64,000 bases of DNA from an uncultured Roseibium sp. (GTDB lineage: Bacteria > Pseudomonadota > Alphaproteobacteria > Rhizobiales > Stappiaceae): NCBI RefSeq assembly GCF_947494555.1, contig NZ_CANLVF010000001.1:806001-870000 (forward strand). Direction: 5' to 3'. The translations under genes were made by a program, and so were the position numbers. Positions 35,160 through 42,983 of this stretch are shown piece by piece. Below the pieces are notes generated by a model. It saw only the letters and a program-made list of their open reading frames with translations. It was not told the DNA's origin and searched no databases. How positions within the stretch are numbered: position 1 is the first letter of the stretch; each line of letters starts with the position of its first letter.

Positions 35160-35920
35160 GCGTTGCAACTGATACGGGCGTGAAGGCAACTGTCCATCCT
35201 TCGCCGAACCACGGCGAAAGAGCCCAAGGCGCGCCCATTGACATGCTTGTCATTCATTATACGGGAATGCGGTCTGCTGAAGAGGCCGTGCAGCGGTTGT
35301 GCGACCCTCGTTCGGAAGTCTCAGCCCACTATCTGGTTTACGAAGATGGTTCCATTTTGCAGTGTGTGCCTGAAGCCCGACGTGCTTGGCATGCCGGCCG
35401 CAGCTTCTGGAAAGGGGAAAAGGACATCAATTCCCGCTCCATAGGCGTTGAAATCGTCAACCCTGGACACGAGTTTGGATATGCGGCCTTTCCGGACGCA
35501 CAGATCGAAGCGTTGGTGCCGTTGCTGCGCGATATCTGCCAGCGCCACGACATACTGCCCTGGATGGTACTTGCGCATTCCGACATTGCGCCGGAGCGCA
35601 AAGAAGATCCGGGCGAACTGTTTCCATGGAACCACCTCGCCCAAGCGGGGGTCGGACTTTTCGTCGAACCCCATCCGATTGTCGCTGGTCTGCTCATGCA
35701 GGAAGGTGATAGTGGACAGCCCGTGGAGGCGCTGCAATCCATGCTCGGGCTTTACGGCTATGATATCGACATCAACGGTGTGTTCGATTCCAAAACGAAG
35801 CAAGTTGTTACGGCATTCCAGCGACATTTCAGGCAAGACAAGGTCGACGGTGTTGCAGACCATTCAACGATTGAAACTCTCAATTCGCTCTTGCGGAAAT
35901 TGCCGTCGTTTTCTGTTTAG
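35156..35920 (+). CDS. AmpD-like N-acetylmuramoyl-L-alanine amidase with peptidoglycan-binding domain
   Basis: 254 residues. Amidase_2 domain (~25-165): DMLVIHYTGM (first Zn His), SAHYLVYEDG, GVEIVNPG, and HSDIAPERKEDPGELFPW (second His and Asp). PG_binding_1 domain (~185-245): LQSMLGLYGYDIDINGVFDSKTKQVVTAFQ in consecutive parts. No signal peptide is seen, which favours a cytoplasmic AmpD role in recycling anhydro-muropeptides. The added binding domain is common in alphaproteobacterial AmpD homologues. Coupled to the TerB-DnaJ gene. Confidence 0.9.
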   Translation: MSVATDTGVKATVHPSPNHGERAQGAPIDMLVIHYTGMRSAEEAVQRLCDPRSEVSAHYLVYEDGSILQCVPEARRAWHAGRSFWKGEKDINSRSIGVEIVNPGHEFGYAAFPDAQIEALVPLLRDICQRHDILPWMVLAHSDIAPERKEDPGELFPWNHLAQAGVGLFVEPHPIVAGLLMQEGDSGQPVEALQSMLGLYGYDIDINGVFDSKTKQVVTAFQRHFRQDKVDGVADHSTIETLNSLLRKLPSFSV

Positions 35921-36213
35921 GACCTGCCAAAGTTAGAACGAAGACCAGTTTTGTTCTGTTGCGGCGCAGCATTTTTGCGCCGGCGCTATTGCACTGCGTC
36001 ACATATGTTCTCGCCATTGTCGGGAATTTGCCGGAAACCCGGCGTGTTTTTGTCACAAAGCAAAGAACTCGACAAATTTGGGCCTGAATTACTGGTAAAA
36101 TGCTGTCATAATTTGAAACAAAACGTGATTGGACTGCGCTAAATTTCGTCTCACCGGTCCTGCATTCCTCCGCCCCGATTTCAACCGCAACGAAAACCAA
36201 AAGGGCTGGACGA
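35921..36213. other. Intergenic leader of the transglycosylase gene
   Basis: Nearly 300 bases with no supported coding sequence. AT-rich toward the middle (around 36090-36125), consistent with a promoter, but no exact -35/-10 pair was convincing. Confidence 0.4.
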
Positions 36214-36960
36214 ATGTTACGGTCATTCAAGAAACTTACTGGGGCGCTTTGTCTTTTCGCCTTCGCCACGTCAACTGTCGCACCCGTCGCTTTGGCGGCA
36301 AGCTCCGGTGCAGATCCAATTCCGCACGTAATCGATCCTGCGAAGATGAAAAAAGACTCTGAGGTTCTCGCGTCGCGAGAACAGGTCGGTTCAGGCTCTG
36401 ACCCCATTTTACACGTCATAGAGCCAAAGACGGAAACAACGCCGGGCAAGACAGCCAAATCAACCGCCTCCAAAAAGAAAAAGACGGCGACCAAGGCCAA
36501 CGTCAACGCGAAATCTAAAAAAGCCGCAAAATCGAAGGCGCAGTCGTCATCGAAAACTGTTCAGGCCCGGAAGTCACCGGCGAAACAAGCCGAATTTGCC
36601 AGATTGATCCGCAAGGCGGCAACAAAGCACGGGGTTCCGGTACAGATCGCCAAAGCCGTTGTCGAAATTGAAAGCAACTTCAACCCGAGGGCGCGCGGGC
36701 GCGCGGGTGAAGTCGGTCTGATGCAGATCAAGCCTGCTACGGCACGCGGGATCGGTTACCGCGGTTCTACGAAGGCACTCTACGATCCTGAAACCAACAT
36801 CGAATGGGGCATGAAATACCTGGCGGGTGCCCACCAGAAAGCGAACGGCGACCTGTGCGGCACGATACTGCGCTACAACGCGGGTCACTATGCCAAGCGC
36901 ATGAACCCGGTGAGCCGCCGGTATTGCAGCAAGGTCAAGCGGATCATGGCGTCCAGCTGA
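36214..36960 (+). CDS. Secreted lytic transglycosylase (SLT domain)
   Basis: 248 residues. Signal peptide with likely cleavage after VALA (~residue 29). Residues 31-74 hold two copies of a short unit (GADPIPHVIDP and GSDPILHVIEP), then a Lys/Ala/Ser-rich linker (~75-122) and a family-1 SLT domain. The catalytic Glu is in EIESNFNP (about Glu153), with GEVGLMQIKPATA and LRYNAGH downstream. It cleaves peptidoglycan glycans to 1,6-anhydro products in the periplasm. A strong terminator follows at 37025. Confidence 0.9.
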   Translation: MLRSFKKLTGALCLFAFATSTVAPVALAASSGADPIPHVIDPAKMKKDSEVLASREQVGSGSDPILHVIEPKTETTPGKTAKSTASKKKKTATKANVNAKSKKAAKSKAQSSSKTVQARKSPAKQAEFARLIRKAATKHGVPVQIAKAVVEIESNFNPRARGRAGEVGLMQIKPATARGIGYRGSTKALYDPETNIEWGMKYLAGAHQKANGDLCGTILRYNAGHYAKRMNPVSRRYCSKVKRIMASS

Positions 36961-37024
36961 TTGCGTGACAGGTCGGTCACCTCTGATCCGGTATGCAGGT
37001 AATCCGGACCCGACTTACAAGGCT

Positions 37025-37056
37025 AAACCCCGCTGGATTGACAGCGGGGTTTCTTG
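37025..37056 (+). terminator. Strong intrinsic terminator after the transglycosylase gene
   Basis: Arms AAACCCCGCTG (37025-37035) and CAGCGGGGTTT (37042-37052) pair over 11 bp around a six-base loop; the T-rich end reads TTTCTTGTTT. The A-tract on the other side allows bidirectional use for the convergent gene ending at 37074. Confidence 0.9.
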
Positions 37057-37073
37057 TTTGAGCTTCTGCTACC

Positions 37074-37748
37074 TCAGGCAAACTTCCGTCTGGCCGCCGG
37101 AATGGACTGCGGTATCGGGGTCTCATCAGAGACATCATAGGCGTTGAAAGGCTGGCCAAGCGCGATCGTGATCGGCACCACGCCGGCCCAAATGTCTGTT
37201 CCCAGGTCCATTTTGTCATCGACCGGTCCGCCGGTCCTGACTTTTGTGCTCGCGTGCTCAATGTCCAGCGCGAGGACGCCCGTTGCTTTGTGTTCCTTCG
37301 GTATCATGTCCCGGCATTCGTCCCAGCGGCCCGGCAGCAGGTGGTCTGTTATCGCTGCGAGCGCTTCGATCTGTTCATCGCGGTCTTCGACCAAACGCGC
37401 GGTGCCGTGAACAATGACACAGCGATAGTTCATTGAGTGATGGAAGGCCGAGCGGGCGACAACCAGGCCGTCGAGAAGAGTTACGGTCAGGCTGGCTGGA
37501 ACGCCTTTCGCATTGTCCTTGACGATCCGTGTCGTGCTAGCGCCGTGGATATATAGACGGTTGTCGATCCTGGCATAGGCCATCGGTATCACCATCGGTC
37601 GGTCTTCATGGATGAAACCGCAATGGGCGACCATTCCTGAATCCAGGATCTCATAGGCAAGCGTGCGATCGTAGCTTCCCCGGTTCATTTGGCGGATCTT
37701 GGCGTAACCCGGCTTGTCCGCGGTCTGACGCTTTTCCATTGTGGACAT
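37074..37748 (-). CDS. Pyridoxamine-5'-phosphate-oxidase-like flavoprotein (Pyridox_ox_2)
   Basis: 224 residues from ATG 37748 with AGGAG nine bases upstream. Split-barrel fold: GMVAHCGFIHEDRPMVIPMAYARI, LYIHGASTTRIVKDNAKGVPASLTVTLLDGLVVARSAFHHSMNYRCVIVHGTARLVED in consecutive segments. It matches the family of FMN/F420-binding proteins often annotated as nitroreductase-like or NimA-like, enzymatic role unknown. It is divergent from a MocR/PdxR-type regulator with an 81-base shared promoter region, the usual pairing for such flavoproteins. Confidence 0.85.
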   Translation of the reverse strand: MSTMEKRQTADKPGYAKIRQMNRGSYDRTLAYEILDSGMVAHCGFIHEDRPMVIPMAYARIDNRLYIHGASTTRIVKDNAKGVPASLTVTLLDGLVVARSAFHHSMNYRCVIVHGTARLVEDRDEQIEALAAITDHLLPGRWDECRDMIPKEHKATGVLALDIEHASTKVRTGGPVDDKMDLGTDIWAGVVPITIALGQPFNAYDVSDETPIPQSIPAARRKFA

Positions 37749-37769
37749 TGTTTTCTCCTGAAACGGCAA

Positions 37770-37822
37770 GACTTGTCCTGACCGGTTTCTCCGATAAACT
37801 GGACTTGCAAAAGGTCCGGTTT
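37770..37822. promoter_or_regulatory. Direct repeats between MocR regulator and flavoprotein gene
   Basis: GACTTG occurs at 37770-37775 and 37802-37807, and CCGGTTT at 37782-37788 and 37816-37822, giving two composite repeats 32-34 bases apart in the divergent promoter. MocR/PdxR regulators bind direct repeats, so this is their likely target (inference). Confidence 0.4.
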
Positions 37823-37829
37823 CGAAAAA

Positions 37830-39311
37830 ATGAAAGAACCAGTTATTCCTGACGGTGTCCTTACCCTGGACCGTTCAGGTCAAATCCCGCTTGCCGAGCA
37901 GATTTATCGCGGCTTCCGTGCAGCCGTGCGTGCTGGGCTTTTGACGTCCGGGACCAGACTGCCGTCCACGCGGCGGCTCGCGGTGTCCCTCAGCGTGGCG
38001 CGAAACACAGTGAATGCGGCCTATGATCTTCTGCAGGCCGAAGGCATCATTTCAGTCAGGGCCGGAGCTGCGCCCCGGGTCACAGAAGATCTGCCGCCGG
38101 AAGGCAGTCTTGCCCGACTTGGGTCGCCTTCAAATTCCTTGAGCCTGTCGAGACGCGGCCGGCAAATGTCGCGAAACGTGCGCGGTGAGGGATGGGCGTA
38201 CAGGCAGGGCGCGCTGCAACCAGGTGCGCCGGCATTGGACAGCTTTCCGTATGAAGAATGGGGAAGGTGTCTGCGCCGCGCCGCGCGAATGGAAAGAAGT
38301 GCCGATCTTCAATATCAGAACTACTCAGGCGTTCCCGCGCTCAGGTCAGAGCTTGCCCGGCATCTTGCCGCGGAACGCGGTGTACGTTGTCAGCCGGAGC
38401 AAATCCTTGTCACCAGTTCGATGCAGGCAGGTCTGTCGCTCTTGTCGCTGGCCCTTTCGGAACCCGGGGACGATGCGTGGTTGGAGGAGCCGGGCTATCT
38501 GGGTGCCCGCACCGCATTTGAGGTCGCAGGTCTGAACATCCGGCCGCTTCCGGTAGACCAACTTGGTGCAGACGCGGAACGCATGCCTACTTCCTCTAAG
38601 CTTCCAAAACTGATTTACGTGACACCGTCACATCAGTATCCGCTGGGAAACAGAATGCCGCTCCGGCGACGGCTGTCGCTTCTGGAAGTCACAAGTTCGA
38701 GCGGTGCGGTTATTCTTGAAGATGACTACGACAGTGAATTTCTGTTTTCCGGACGGCCCGTCGCAGCGCTTTATGGTCTCGCCGATGAAGGGCAGGTGAT
38801 TTATCTCGGCACGTTTTCGAAAAGCCTGATGCCGGGCCTTCGCCTGGCATACTGCGTCGTTCCGTCGAAATTGGTTGAGCCGTTGGAACAACTCATGCGC
38901 AATATGGGGTGTGCAGCCAGCGTACAGGTTCAGGTCGCTCTGGCCACATTCATGGACAGTGGCGCTTACCAGAAACACATGAAACACATCCGGAAAGTCT
39001 ACGAGGAGCGTGGAATGCTCCTCGTCCGCACACTCATGGAGCGGCTCGGCAACCGCATTGAGGTGGAGCTTCCAAGCGGAAATGTTCAGATCGCGGCACT
39101 GTTTCGCGAGCCGGTTGACGATATTGCGCTCGCAGTTGCCATGCAAATACACGGGTTTGCCGTTTCCCCGTTGAGCAATTGTTATCAGGGGGAGAACCGC
39201 CGGTCCGGGCTGATAATCGGATTTGCCGATGCAAATGCCGAGCAGATCAGCAAAGGAGTCGATCGATTGGGGACATTGCTCGGAGACGGAACCTTCACAA
39301 GAGACGTCTGA
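37830..39311 (+). CDS. MocR/PdxR-type regulator (GntR helix-turn-helix plus aminotransferase domain)
   Basis: 493 residues. The N-terminal ~75 residues are a GntR winged helix (LAEQIYRGFRAAVRAGLLTSGTRLPSTRRLAVSLSVARNTV in consecutive parts). Residues ~125-490 are a fold-type I aminotransferase domain with SSMQAGLSLL, YVTPSHQYPLGNRM, ILEDDYDSEF and the PLP-lysine region LGTFSKSLMPGLRLAY. Such regulators sense PLP-bound ligands and control vitamin B6, GABA or taurine genes. The divergent flavoprotein gene is the probable target. It ends immediately before the convergent atoA stop. Confidence 0.92.
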   Translation: MKEPVIPDGVLTLDRSGQIPLAEQIYRGFRAAVRAGLLTSGTRLPSTRRLAVSLSVARNTVNAAYDLLQAEGIISVRAGAAPRVTEDLPPEGSLARLGSPSNSLSLSRRGRQMSRNVRGEGWAYRQGALQPGAPALDSFPYEEWGRCLRRAARMERSADLQYQNYSGVPALRSELARHLAAERGVRCQPEQILVTSSMQAGLSLLSLALSEPGDDAWLEEPGYLGARTAFEVAGLNIRPLPVDQLGADAERMPTSSKLPKLIYVTPSHQYPLGNRMPLRRRLSLLEVTSSSGAVILEDDYDSEFLFSGRPVAALYGLADEGQVIYLGTFSKSLMPGLRLAYCVVPSKLVEPLEQLMRNMGCAASVQVQVALATFMDSGAYQKHMKHIRKVYEERGMLLVRTLMERLGNRIEVELPSGNVQIAALFREPVDDIALAVAMQIHGFAVSPLSNCYQGENRRSGLIIGFADANAEQISKGVDRLGTLLGDGTFTRDV

Positions 39312-39962
39312 CTAGATGCGCATTTTAGGCACGTCGCCGCGCACAATCAGGTTTGCCTCCGTCGCAGACAGGATTTCGTCGACCGTGGTATCCGGTCCGG
39401 CTTCCTTCAGGACGAGCCCGTCGGCGGTCGGCTCAATGACGGCCATCTCCGTCACAACAAGACTCACCCTGCGCTGGGCAGTCAGAGGCAAACTGCATTC
39501 ATGCAGGATCTTCGGTTTTCCCTTCGCGGTATGCACCATGGCAACGATCACCTGCTTTGCGCCGGCGACGAGGTCCATTGCACCACCCATCCCGGGTACC
39601 ATCTTGCCCGGCACCATCCAGTTTGCGAGATATCCGCGCTCGTCGACCTGCAGACCGCCCAGGACTGTCATGTCGAGGTGCCCACCGCGGATCAGACCGA
39701 AGCTCATGGCGCTATCGATCGATGCAGCACCTGGAACTGCAGTGACGAAACCGCCGCCCGCGTCCGTCAGATCCGGATCTTCCATTCCTTCCGGAGGGCG
39801 GGCACCAAGGCCGATCACGCCGTTTTCGGCCTGGAAAAAGACGTGAACTTCCTTCGGCAGGTAGTTGGCAACCATGGATGGCAGCCCAATGCCGAGGTTC
39901 ACCAGCGTGTCGGGCTTTATTTCCTGAGCAACGCGGCGAGCAATGATTTCTTTAGCTTCCAT
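39312..39962 (-). CDS. atoA: 3-oxoacid/acetoacetate CoA-transferase subunit B
   Basis: 216 residues from ATG 39962; the frame extends upstream but within the partner gene. Family-I CoA-transferase beta subunit: VNLGIGLPSMVANYLP, the ENG catalytic motif (FFQAENGVIGLG, Glu forms the CoA thioester), MVPGKMVPGMGGAMDLVAGAK, and the C-terminal EILSATEANLIV. With subunit A it moves CoA between acetoacetate (or another 3-oxoacid) and an acyl-CoA. Overlaps atoD by 11 bases. Convergent with the MocR gene with no space between stops. Confidence 0.92.
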   Translation of the reverse strand: MEAKEIIARRVAQEIKPDTLVNLGIGLPSMVANYLPKEVHVFFQAENGVIGLGARPPEGMEDPDLTDAGGGFVTAVPGAASIDSAMSFGLIRGGHLDMTVLGGLQVDERGYLANWMVPGKMVPGMGGAMDLVAGAKQVIVAMVHTAKGKPKILHECSLPLTAQRRVSLVVTEMAVIEPTADGLVLKEAGPDTTVDEILSATEANLIVRGDVPKMRI

Positions 39963-40614
39963 CAGGCTGTCTCTCCAGAAGATGGTCGACGAGAATACCG
40001 GGTGTTTTGACACTGTCCGGCGAGATAACGCCAACGGGCACAATCGACTGCGGCTCGGCAATTACTGTCTTTCCGGCAAGGGCCATGATCGGATTGAAAT
40101 TATGCGCCGTGAGCGAGTACTCCAGGTTGCCGACATAATCTGCCTGATGGGCTGCAATCAGCGCAAAGTCGCCATGGATCGGTTCTTCAAGGAGAAAACG
40201 TTGGTCGTTGACAGTGACAATCTGCTTGCCGTTCTCAACCAGGGTACCCAATCCTGTTGGTGTCAGGATGCCGCCAAGGCCAACCCCGGCGGCCCGTATT
40301 CTTTCAACGAGTGTCCCTTGTGGAACCAGATCAACGTCGATTTCGCCGGAGATCATTTTCTGCTGGGTTTCAGGGTTGAGGCCAATGTGGGAAGCGATCA
40401 CCCTGGAAAGGCATCCAGCAGTAACAAGCTTGCCGATGCCCTTGCCGGGCATTGCGGTGTCGTTCGCGACAAGGGTCAGATTTTTCGCCCCTCGCTCCAC
40501 AATGGCATCAATCAGCCGGTGCGGTGATCCAACACCCATGAAGCCGCCAATGAGGAGTGTTGCGCCATCCGGAATAAGCTCGGCAGCGTCTCCTGCCGTC
40601 ATTGATTGTTTCAT
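39952..40614 (-). CDS. atoD: 3-oxoacid/acetoacetate CoA-transferase subunit A
   Basis: 220 residues. Alpha subunit signature: DGATLLIGGFMGVGSPHRLIDAI near the start, then NDTAMPGKGIGKLVTAGCLSRVIASHIGLNPETQ in consecutive parts, and GVGLGGILTPTGLGT. It forms the AtoDA complex with the overlapping downstream gene. Acetoacetate is a product of the BKACE reaction in the carnitine operon of this window, which gives a possible metabolic link, though the two loci are 25 kb apart. Its upstream region carries a palindromic mosaic element starting 37 bases before the start. Confidence 0.92.
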   Translation of the reverse strand: MKQSMTAGDAAELIPDGATLLIGGFMGVGSPHRLIDAIVERGAKNLTLVANDTAMPGKGIGKLVTAGCLSRVIASHIGLNPETQQKMISGEIDVDLVPQGTLVERIRAAGVGLGGILTPTGLGTLVENGKQIVTVNDQRFLLEEPIHGDFALIAAHQADYVGNLEYSLTAHNFNPIMALAGKTVIAEPQSIVPVGVISPDSVKTPGILVDHLLERQPDGS

Positions 40615-40650
40615 CAGTGCGTCCCCGCAATTCGATGTGTCGGTATGACG

Positions 40651-40918
40651 TTATACCAATCTCAAGAAATAAGGACCTATCTGATGGCGCTGTTCCGGTT
40701 TGCCGGCAAGGCGCTTTGTGCAGGACGGCCTGGTTGGCCGTTCAAACAAGGCAACGCTGTCCGGAGAGCCGGAACAGGCCACCGAAGGTCGGGTTTGAAG
40801 GCTGTTCTGCCGCGTCGCAGGTTTTGGACGATAAACCATATCGCCCTGCAACCTGCTCCTTGCCGAACAGCCTTCAAACACGGTCAGATCGGTTCTTATT
40901 TCTTGAGCTTGGTATTAA
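40651..40918. repeat. Palindromic mosaic element (~270 bp, RIME/MITE-like)
   Basis: The ends are imperfect 34-bp inverted repeats: the left begins TATACCAATCTCAAGAAATA (40653 on) and the right is the complement ending in TTGGTATTA (to 40917), agreeing at about 31 of 34 positions. Inside are two further hairpins: CTGTTCCGG (40690-40698) / CCGGAACAG (40769-40777), and GTTTGAAGGCTGTTC (40793-40807) / its exact complement (40865-40879), with GCAGGTT/AACCTGC nested in the latter. No coding capacity. It resembles intergenic mosaic elements of Rhizobiales; family membership was not tested. Confidence 0.7.
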
Positions 40919-41007
40919 CCGCTGATTGGCGACATGAAAAATGAAGATTGTGCAAAGCAGTATTTTTACGCAGCTGCATACCGCGAAAGCTCGGCGGCAC
41001 CAGGCGG

Positions 41008-41595
41008 TCAGCCCGGATCTGCTTCAACGCATTTCGCGGAGTAATCTGCTGCCGCAAGAATTTTTTCCCGGTTCTGTCCGTTGCGTGCCAGCGCATTGAG
41101 CCCGAGCAGGCTGGACAGAGTGAACGCCGCAATCTCGTGGGCCCTGTCGGTCTGTACGTTACAATCTTGCCGCGTAAGCGTGTTGATAATGCGGGTTTCA
41201 AGCGTTTTCATGCGCTCTCGCACCGCAGCGGCGTCGTTGCCCGCCTCACTGAATTTCAAAGACGACGAAGACGTGAGCAAAAGGCATCCGCGTGGTGTGT
41301 TTTCGGTCATGAATGTGCCGACATGACGGATCAGTTGCGCGACAGCTTTCAGTGGGTCCTTTTCCGTCTCTAACGAACGGAGCCCGAGTTCCGTGGCTTC
41401 CCGCCAGTATTTTGCCAGAACAGCTTCGAAGACATCGTCCTTGCATCCGAACGCGGCATAAAAACTGCCGCGCTTGATCCCGGCCGCATCCTGCAGGTCG
41501 TCCACCGAAGTTCCCTGATAGCCCTTCGTCCAAAAGACATCGACGAACGCATCAAGGGCCTTGTCCATGTCGAATGATTTTGGGCGTCCTGCCAT
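41008..41595 (-). CDS. TetR/AcrR-family regulator
   Basis: 195 residues. The N-terminal helix-turn-helix is FWTKGYQGTSVDDLQDAAGIKRGSFYAAFGCKDDVFEAVL in consecutive parts (~residues 20-60), preceded by MAGRPKSFD. The ligand domain contains RGCLLLTSSSSLKFS and belongs to the TetR_C class seen in YxaF/LmrA-like repressors. It is downstream of, and co-directional with, the AhpD-like gene and probably controls it; a 10-bp palindrome lies at that gene's promoter. Confidence 0.85.
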   Translation of the reverse strand: MAGRPKSFDMDKALDAFVDVFWTKGYQGTSVDDLQDAAGIKRGSFYAAFGCKDDVFEAVLAKYWREATELGLRSLETEKDPLKAVAQLIRHVGTFMTENTPRGCLLLTSSSSLKFSEAGNDAAAVRERMKTLETRIINTLTRQDCNVQTDRAHEIAAFTLSSLLGLNALARNGQNREKILAAADYSAKCVEADPG

Positions 41596-41613
41596 TTTTC
41601 CTCATTCACGACG

Positions 41614-41640
41614 GGCTCTGGCGACCTGGTCGCCAGAGCC
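41614..41640 (-). terminator. Long perfect hairpin between AhpD-like and tetR genes
   Basis: GGCTCTGGCGAC (41614-41625) and its exact complement (41629-41640) form a 12-bp stem with a three-base loop, nine bases after the AhpD-like stop. There is no T-run, so it may pause, protect the mRNA 3' end or only partly terminate before tetR. Confidence 0.6.
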
Positions 41641-41648
41641 TTGCGTGC

Positions 41649-42215
41649 TTACTCTGCTGCCGCGGCAGCCGGTTTCCAGTCGAATTTCTGGAACGGTGCG
41701 TCAATCGGCGTGTCCGCCAGATGGTTTACGTAATTTGACATGACTTTCTGGGCAACGCCAAGCAGGATGTCGAGAACCTGGCGTCTGGTGTATCCGGCTG
41801 CCAGAAACGCGTCCACGTCTGCGTCGGAAACAACACCGCGTTGGCGGACAACTTTCAAAGTGAACTGTCGCAGCGCCTCGAGTTTGTCGTCTTCAAGCGG
41901 AGCGGCGTTTCTCAAGCTCTCGATGACGCCATCATTGACCTTTTGCATGTGGGCGATCGCAGTATGCGCCGGGACACAATAGTGGCAATCGTGCTCAACG
42001 TTGATCGTCATCCAGACAACGGTTTGCTCGGCAACGGAAAGGCTTGTCTGCTGAAAGAGTTCATGAAGTTTCTGATAGGCCTCCAGGTGCTGCGGGGATT
42101 CTGCCATCACGGCGTGAAGGTTCGGGATCATGCCGAAGGCTTTCAGAGAATTGTCCAGAAGCGGGCGGCTATCTTCAGGTGCGGTTTCCTGATTGTGAAG
42201 CGTGAATTCAGTCAT
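41649..42215 (-). CDS. AhpD/carboxymuconolactone-decarboxylase-family protein
   Basis: 188 residues from ATG 42215 (AGGAGA seven bases upstream). All-helical AhpD-like fold with the redox motif CHYC in INVEHDCHYCVPAHTAIAH and the downstream His; this is the disulfide/peroxidase-type CMD subfamily. Other segments: SRPLLDNSLKAFGMIPNLHAVMAESP and GYTRRQVLDILLGVAQKVMSNYVNH. Likely a small cytoplasmic thiol peroxidase or alkylhydroperoxidase-like enzyme. It forms a unit with the following tetR gene. Confidence 0.85.
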   Translation of the reverse strand: MTEFTLHNQETAPEDSRPLLDNSLKAFGMIPNLHAVMAESPQHLEAYQKLHELFQQTSLSVAEQTVVWMTINVEHDCHYCVPAHTAIAHMQKVNDGVIESLRNAAPLEDDKLEALRQFTLKVVRQRGVVSDADVDAFLAAGYTRRQVLDILLGVAQKVMSNYVNHLADTPIDAPFQKFDWKPAAAAAE

Positions 42216-42285
42216 TTGAATCTCCTGTTTGGGCGCCGGGCGCCAACTACGCCGAACACCGGCAACAGCCATGTGGGTATTCTGT

Positions 42286-42295
42286 ACTATATAGT
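42286..42295 (-). promoter_or_regulatory. Palindrome in the AhpD-like promoter
   Basis: ACTATATAGT, a perfect 10-bp palindrome in an AT-rich patch 71 bases before the start. It overlaps a possible TATAGT -10 box on the minus strand, a suitable TetR-type operator position (inference). Confidence 0.35.
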
Positions 42296-42543
42296 CAAAA
42301 ATTAAATCGAGCGTAGCATTCCCGGAATTCTGCGGTTTTTGGTAGTGTTCAATCAAACGTGAATGAGAAGCTCACGGGCCGTTGCGCCAGGAACAACCAA
42401 AAAGCGCGCGATGAGATGACGCTTGGTCCTCTTCGAATTCAGATCCGTTTGAAAATGAAGCAACGAAAAAGCCGCACTTCGATCTGGTTCTCCGTGCAAG
42501 TTGGCACACAAACAAGAAGTTCTTGTTTTGCCATTGCATTTGC
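42296..42543. other. Intergenic stretch between AhpD-like promoter and rnpB
   Basis: About 250 bases; two overlapping short frames on opposite strands have basic, non-protein-like composition and no ribosome sites. I see no gene here. Confidence 0.4.
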
Positions 42544-42571
42544 TTGACCTCCAGTGGAAAGCCACTTAAGT
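42544..42571 (+). promoter_or_regulatory. Probable rnpB promoter
   Basis: TTGACC (42544-42549) as -35 and TTAAGT (42566-42571) as a weak -10 with 16 bases between. Transcription would begin about eight bases later, which is where the P1 helix of RNase P RNA starts (42580). Confidence 0.5.
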
Positions 42572-42579
42572 CCGCTAGC

Positions 42580-42974
42580 GCCAGTCGGCCGGACAGCCGC
42601 TGCCGCACGTGCCGAAAGGCCGCGGGGGAGGAAAGTCCGGGCTCCATGGAAACACGGTGCCGGGTAACACCCGGCGAGGGTGACCTTAGGGAAAGTGCCA
42701 CAGAAAGCAAACCGCCCCGGCGTGCCGGGGTAAGGGTGAAAGGGTGAGGTAAGAGCCCACCGCGCCTCTGGTAACAGCGGCGGCACGGTAAACCCCACCG
42801 GGAGCAAGACCGAATAGGGACAACGCGGCCCGGAAGCTATTCCGGGCCAGGCCGGTTTCCAGGCCAGTTGTCCGGGTTGGTTGCGAGAGGCCCCTGGCAA
42901 CAGGTGTCCCAGATGAATGGCTGTCGCGTCCGCGCAAGCGGGCCATACAGAACCCGGCTTACAGGCCGGCTGGC
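42580..42974 (+). ncRNA. rnpB: RNase P RNA (class A)
   Basis: The catalytic RNA of RNase P, which matures tRNA 5' ends. All universal blocks are seen in order: GAGGAAAGTCCGGGCTCC near 42635-42652, ACAGAAAGCAAACCGCC (42700-42716 region), GGTAAGGGTGAAAGGGTGAGG followed by AAGAGCCCACCGCG, GGTAAACCCCACCGGGAGCA then AGACCGAATAGG, and AGATGAATGGCTG with ACAGAACCCGGCTTACAG at the 3' end. Ends were set by pairing GCCAGTCGGCC (from 42580) with GGCCGGCTGGC (to 42974) as helix P1. The convergent monooxygenase gene stops ten bases beyond. Confidence 0.97.
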
Positions 42975-42983
42975 ATTACCTTC

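Noticed and set aside
42359-42547. Short frame upstream of rnpB
   Set aside because: Basic, low-quality composition with no ribosome site, and an equally long frame on the opposite strand.
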